Source of the DNA: Anniella stebbinsi
Lineage: Eukaryota > Chordata > Lepidosauria > Squamata > Anniellidae
DNA: 64,000 nucleotides
Direction of reading: 5' to 3'
NCBI GenBank assembly: GCA_029215795.1
Contig: JARDYH010000002.1
Location: 58,691,001-58,755,000, forward strand
A program made the position numbers and the translations under genes. Under the pieces are notes generated by a model. That model saw only the letters and a list, made by a program, of their open reading frames with translations. It was not told the origin of the DNA and ran no database searches. Shown here in pieces: positions 59,874-64,000 of the stretch. The first letter of the stretch is position 1; every line of letters begins with the position of its first letter.

Positions 59874-60109
59874 CTCTTCTGTACACCAAAAACCAAAAGG
59901 AGAGCATCCACTCAGGGCAAAAAAAGGAGAGAAGCAGGTTCTCAGAATGCTAAGGTATTTTATTTCCAAGCCTGACGCGTTTCGGCCTATGTTGTTTTTT
60001 TAAGGCCTTAAAAAACAGCATAGGCCAAAACGCACTGGGCTTGGAAAGAAAATATCTTAGCATTCTGAGAACCTGCTTCTCTCCTTTTTTTGCTCTCTTC
60101 TGTACACCA
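59874..60109. mobile_element. Long hairpin flanked by 15-bp direct repeats
   Basis: The direct repeat CTCTTCTGTACACCA lies at 59874-59888 and 60095-60109. Between them is an inverted repeat with arms of about 85 bp (about 59919-60005 and 60006-60090), containing AGCAGGTTCTCAGAATGCTA and GACGCGTTTCGGCC. The long direct repeat suggests insertion, but no poly-A tail is seen, so the mechanism is unclear. Confidence 0.7.
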
Positions 60110-60417
60110 GCAGTGAAGTTCTAAGTAGAAAGATCTTGCAACAGGCAAAACCAGAGATATACCCTCCCCCTCCTAACAGCAGGGATTTAGCATTGCAACC
60201 ACAGCAACTGCTATGCTACCCATGGAAGTTGCAAACACAGGGAACATATGGCAACCTTTACCTACAGCCGCTACTCCTCTGGCTGATTTTAGGAGGCCTT
60301 CTGAGCTTCCCTCTTCCTTGTCTCGTTTAAGGCCAGGGTCGTTAGTGCTCCAGACCATGGATCCTAACAGAACTGCAAACTGTATACATGTAGCTAAACA
60401 TTAACTAAGGAGTTGTC

Positions 60418-60660
60418 TCATTGAACTCAGTGGAGCTTACTTCTGAGTAAACATGGCTAGTATCTTACTGCACATCTGCAATCCTATGCACCCATTTGGG
60501 ATTAAATCCTCAACTCAGCGAGGTTTACTTGTGGGTTAACACACACAGACTATTTCCACACGTAGGATTAGGTTGTAATCTTTAGTATACATACTCAAAG
60601 GTAAATTCCATTGGAATCAATGGGATTTACTTCTGTGCAAACTTGAGCAGGCTTCGGTGA
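60418..60660. repeat. Two copies of the CAATCCTA / CTTACTTCTGAGTAA dispersed repeat
   Basis: TCATTGAACTCAGTGGAGC, TTACTTCTGAGTAAACATG and TGCAATCCTATGCACCC are followed by a second copy with GGAATCAATGGGATTTACTT. They lie in the few kb before the promoter. Confidence 0.6.
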
Positions 60661-61729
60661 CAGAAGAACTATTGTTTGAATGGATAGGGAATGAAAATGG
60701 TACTTTGGAAACCTGGCACTATGCTATCACTCTTTTTGAGTAAGGAAATACGTTTCTAGGAAAGTAGCTTTTAGCCCATGATGAGGTCTATTAAAGGTAC
60801 ATATTTAAGCAGAAGATGTGTTCAATCATGCACCACACTAGTAACCTCTTCAAATTGTGACCATGAATTGCTTCAACTCATATAATTTGAGCCATTGTGA
60901 ATTATAAATGTGAAGCTAATAAAGATGTCCTCACAGTGAGCAATAAAGGGATTAACACTCAATTGTCACTGTGAATTTAATTTGTATCACAATCAGTTCA
61001 CCACCCCTACCCCTGCCCGCCTTTTTTGGTGATAGTTGCCTAAACAAAAACATCAAAGCACAGTGGTTTTTAATAGAAGTGATAAGTTAAAGTGAGTGCA
61101 AATATTTTAGCACTCACTTTATTTGGTATATCCTAGTAACAACAACCAAATATAAGCTGATGTCCCATTATGAAGATTGACCAATGCTGAAACATCCTCA
61201 ATGACATGTATTTTTTCTCTGTAAAAGTAATGGGCAATGAAGTGGAAGCATCATGCTGATCAGATGAAGGTATATGGTTTCCTCAGGGATGTTATTATCT
61301 TCCTGGGCAACGAAAATGCCACCACTCTTATACTGAAAAGGGCACATGAGAAGATAAATTATACTTCATAATATGAATAGAGTAGCATAGTGGCCATACA
61401 GGCATGTAAGTGGCAGGAGTCTAAAAATACAACACAGGACCACACTGGACTCCATATGAACCTACCGTCTAAAGTCATCATTGGAGGCTCTTCTATGACT
61501 ACTGCTGCTGTCACAATACAGTGGGTAATGAGAAGGGAAAGCGCCTTGTCTGTTGTGATGCCGATTACAGAAATCTACAGCCTTGTGCTTCAATCCTTTG
61601 CATTATGACTTGGGAACTGGTGTCAGTTGGATTGACTCCCAAGTAAACATGCCAGAGGACAGGATGGATAGACTTTACAGAAAACTTATGGTATAAGGGA
61701 CTAGGCACTGTTTGTTAATATATTTAGGG

Positions 61730-61960
61730 TACAATGCTATGCATATCTAGACAGAAAAAAAAATCCAACAACCCCCAGTGAGCCAGGAGTTAGGACTTTT
61801 TTCTGTCTAAACAGGTATCACAAGCCTAGTCAGAAACAAGTCCTATTCAGTTCAATAGTGCTTACTCCCTATACAACGGGGCTTCTACTTCAGTGTAAGT
61901 CCCATTGAACTCCGTGGTACTTACTTCTGAGTAGACATGCTTAGGATTGCAATGCAAGAC
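61730..61960. repeat. CAATCCTA / AGTAAGTACC dispersed repeat, inverted pair
   Basis: GGGTACAATGCTATGCATAT at the left and GTGGTACTTACTTCTGAGTA with GACATGCTTAGGATTGCAAT at the right are copies of the same short family in two orientations. Confidence 0.55.
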
Positions 61961-62639
61961 TGCAACTCCATCATCCATGTTTATTTCTAAGCCTCATTGC
62001 CCTCAGCGGGAGAAAACATGAATGGGATAGGGCCGTGGTGTCACAGGCATGGTCTTCTGGGCTTGTATTACCCAAGCGAAAAGCTAGTCCCTGGTGAGAA
62101 ATTCAACATCGCCCTCCCCTTCCCGACAAGAGCACGGGAACTTTGAACTAGAGGAACAAACACGCCTATGCTCGGAACTGTATACTAAGGGGAAGGCTGG
62201 GGAGAGACCACCAGGCGCTCTCCCCGCAGCAAGAAAAGCGGGGTGGGGTGAGGACAGCAGAAATTCCAGGGGACACTGAGGTTGCGTCGAGCCCAGCTCG
62301 AAGGCAGGGACAGCTGGAAGGCTCCCCAGAAAGAAACGCCGGTGAAGCAGCCGCAGCAGCTGCTCCGCTCCCAGCACCCCGGAGCACAAAAGCTACATTC
62401 TCTCACCAGGCCAGGCTTCCTTCCAGTTTTTCAAGGCCACGATCCTGCGCGCACACTTTACACTTTGCTGCAGCTAGGAACGATGGGAGCTGTAGTCCCG
62501 ACACATCTGGAAGGGGCCCGGTTGGGAGCGGCTGCAGTAACGTGAAGCCTCATCTAGGGCTGTGCGGGCCCCTTCCTAACTGACGAGCACAGGCTCGGGG
62601 CTGGCGGGTGTTACTCTCTTTTTGTTGGTAAAATAGGCA

Positions 62640-63585
62640 GAGCGGAGCGAAGGGTCGCTTCTGTCGGAAGCGAAATGGCCTTCCCGAACAAAGCTAACGG
62701 CCGGAAGGGAGAAAAAGAGAGAGAGAGAGAGAGAGGTGGAACTTCACCCGTTCGACCACCTTGGGAGCGTTCCAGCAAACCAGCGCACGACGGGAGTAAC
62801 GGCGGCCTGCTCCGCCCACGCCGCTCCCACCAGGCTCCGCTAGCCCAGCTCCTCGGCCCCCCCATCCACGCCGCTCGCTAAGCGTGCGGTGGCGCTGTGT
62901 GGCTGGCGGGCCAAGCTCCGCCTCGCCTTGCCTGGTGCGTGCGGGGGGGGGGGGGAGCGGAGCGCGCTGGTCTCCAGCGGTAGCCGCCGCAGCAGGCGCT
63001 GTTGCTGCTGCACTATCGGGCCAGGCAGGCGGCCGGGGCTCCTCCCCGCTTCTTTCTCCGCGGCGCTCGTGCGATCGTGAAGCCTTTGGGAGGACCGGAA
63101 AGCGGCACAGCCAGGCGCACGGAGAGGGGGCTTCGGTGGGGTCGGGCGGTTTCTCTTCGCTGGCTCCGGCTTGCTTGCTTCCCATCCACCGGAGGAGCCG
63201 CCGAAGCGAAAGTGGAGCCCCTTCCCTTCTCGGAAACTCTCGGGCGGATCTTCAGCAGGCGGCGTCCTGGCTTAGCGGATTTTGGCGCGCTGAGCTCGGC
63301 TTGGGAAGAAGGAACTTGCCCGGAGGGACCCAGAGAAGGCGGAGGGGGGCTGCCTCGTCCCGGCCCCGCTTGCAGCCGCCAGGGCCCAGGAGGGAACTTT
63401 TGCCCTTCCAGCTGAGCTCCGGCCGGTCGGCGGGGCCGGGACTGTTCGCCAGCGTGCTCAGAAGTTTAGGAGTTGGAGCCAGAGCCCCAGCCGCCGTCGC
63501 TCGGTGGGGTGGGGTGTGCGAGGCGCATTTCGGTGTCTGCTCTTGATCCCTTCCGCCTTCTTTTTCCGCCTTGCCTGGCGCGGCG
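62640..63585 (+). promoter_or_regulatory. MAN2A1: CpG-rich promoter and 5' leader of MAN2A1
   Basis: G+C and CpG rise sharply from about 62.6 kb and stay high through exon 1. There is no TATA box in an obvious place, as for many housekeeping Golgi enzymes. A GA run (about 62712-62734) and a G run (about 62943-62955) lie inside. The transcription start cannot be set from sequence alone. An in-frame TGA at 63544-63546 precedes the start codon. The open frames across this region use non-ATG starts and have low-complexity Arg/Gly/Ala composition, so they are not called as genes. Confidence 0.8.
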
Positions 63586-63720
63586 ATGAAGCTGAGCCGG
63601 CAGTTCACGGTCTTCGGTAGCGCGATCTTCTGTGTAGTGATCTTCTCGCTCTACTTGATGCTGGATCGGGGCCACTTGGACCACCCCAAGAACCACCGGC
63701 GCGAGGGCTCCTTTCCCCAG
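63586..63720 (+). CDS. MAN2A1: MAN2A1 (alpha-mannosidase II), exon 1 coding part
   Basis: The 45 residues start [15 protein letters not shown], run through DRGHLDHP and end RREGSFPQ, closely matching the known N terminus of vertebrate alpha-mannosidase 2 (MAN2A1). The enzyme is a type II Golgi membrane protein of glycoside hydrolase family 38; it trims two mannoses from the hybrid N-glycan GlcNAcMan5GlcNAc2, the committed step to complex N-glycans. This exon gives the short cytoplasmic tail (about residues 1-6), the single signal anchor (about 7-26) and the start of the lumenal stem. The catalytic domain lies in later exons outside the window. ATG at 63586 has G at -3, is preceded by an in-frame stop and begins the conserved protein. 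The exon ends in CAG at 63720 in phase 0, followed by GTGAGC. Confidence 0.96.
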
Positions 63721-64000
63721 GTGAGCGGGGCGGGGGCGAGGGCCAGCCCGGGTAGTGGTGGTGGGGAGAAGTGGAGAGTGGCGGACAATGGAGCAGTATT
63801 GGGGGTGGGGAGGGGAGCGGTAGTTTTGCCTCGTAAATGTGGACGATTCGGAGAGAAACGCAGCAAGCTGTCCCTTGAGCAGCGGCGAGCCAGTTCCGTC
63901 TCTGATGGGAAAGGCGCATTTGCCCGCGGAGAGATTGGCGGGGTTGTCATTTCTTTGGGAAAGAAGTGGGAGCAGTTACTCCGACTTGCCCTCCTCTCTT
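63721..64000 (+). other. MAN2A1: MAN2A1 intron 1, 5' part
   Basis: Begins with the splice donor GTGAGC after CAG. The first bases (GGGGCGGGGGCGAGG) are GC-rich and include an Sp1-like motif. The intron continues beyond the window. Confidence 0.9.

Noticed and set aside
62884..63546. 220-codon open frame upstream of MAN2A1
   Set aside because: It starts at GTG, is Arg/Gly/Ala-rich low complexity and lies in the CpG-rich leader. It shows no known domain.

Overview
The window reads as nuclear DNA of a reptile, most likely a squamate (lizard or snake). The basis is a repeat mix typical of squamates: L1, CR1/L2-type LINE tails, a Sauria-like SINE, a tyrosine-recombinase retrotransposon and many hAT- and Harbinger-like MITEs, with long AT-rich stretches between them. 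It has no operons, no prokaryotic genes and no CRISPR array.

Only one host gene is recognisable. Exon 1 of MAN2A1 (Golgi alpha-mannosidase II) lies on the + strand at 63586-63720. It is followed by a GT splice donor and preceded by a CpG-rich promoter and 5' leader region from about 62.6 kb. The other ~62 kb is the upstream flank of that gene.

Layout. 1-6.7 kb: tandem repeats, an L2/CR1-type LINE tail, a 355-bp Harbinger-like MITE and another TIR element. 6.75-12.29 kb: a decayed Ngaro-like tyrosine-recombinase retrotransposon (gag with zinc fingers, RT, recombinase, SGNH hydrolase) inserted inside an older LINE tail. 13.9-14.7 kb: a related terminal module on the other strand. 15.8-26.7 kb: foldback hAT elements, LINE tails and MITEs, many with intact target-site duplications. 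27.3-31.2 kb: a young 5'-truncated L1 with an open ORF2 and a perfect 15-bp TSD. 33.4-40.3 kb: a dense cluster of hAT elements plus a 669-bp Harbinger relative whose core has been replaced by unrelated GC-rich sequence. 40.3-58 kb: mostly quiet AT-rich DNA with scattered SINE, CR1 and Penelope-like scars, two of which keep a hammerhead-ribozyme-like core. 58-62 kb: MITEs, a long hairpin and a common short repeat family. 62.6-64 kb: the MAN2A1 promoter, exon 1 and start of intron 1.

The mobile elements show insertion order. Ngaro sits in a LINE, L1 sits in LTR-like sequence, one hAT lies beside an older hAT end, and three hATs sit in one short host segment. No new multi-gene system was found. 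The most unusual items are the core-swapped MITE, the 320-bp foldback hAT family, the ribozyme-like scars and the GCCATT-motif array in the Ngaro leader.
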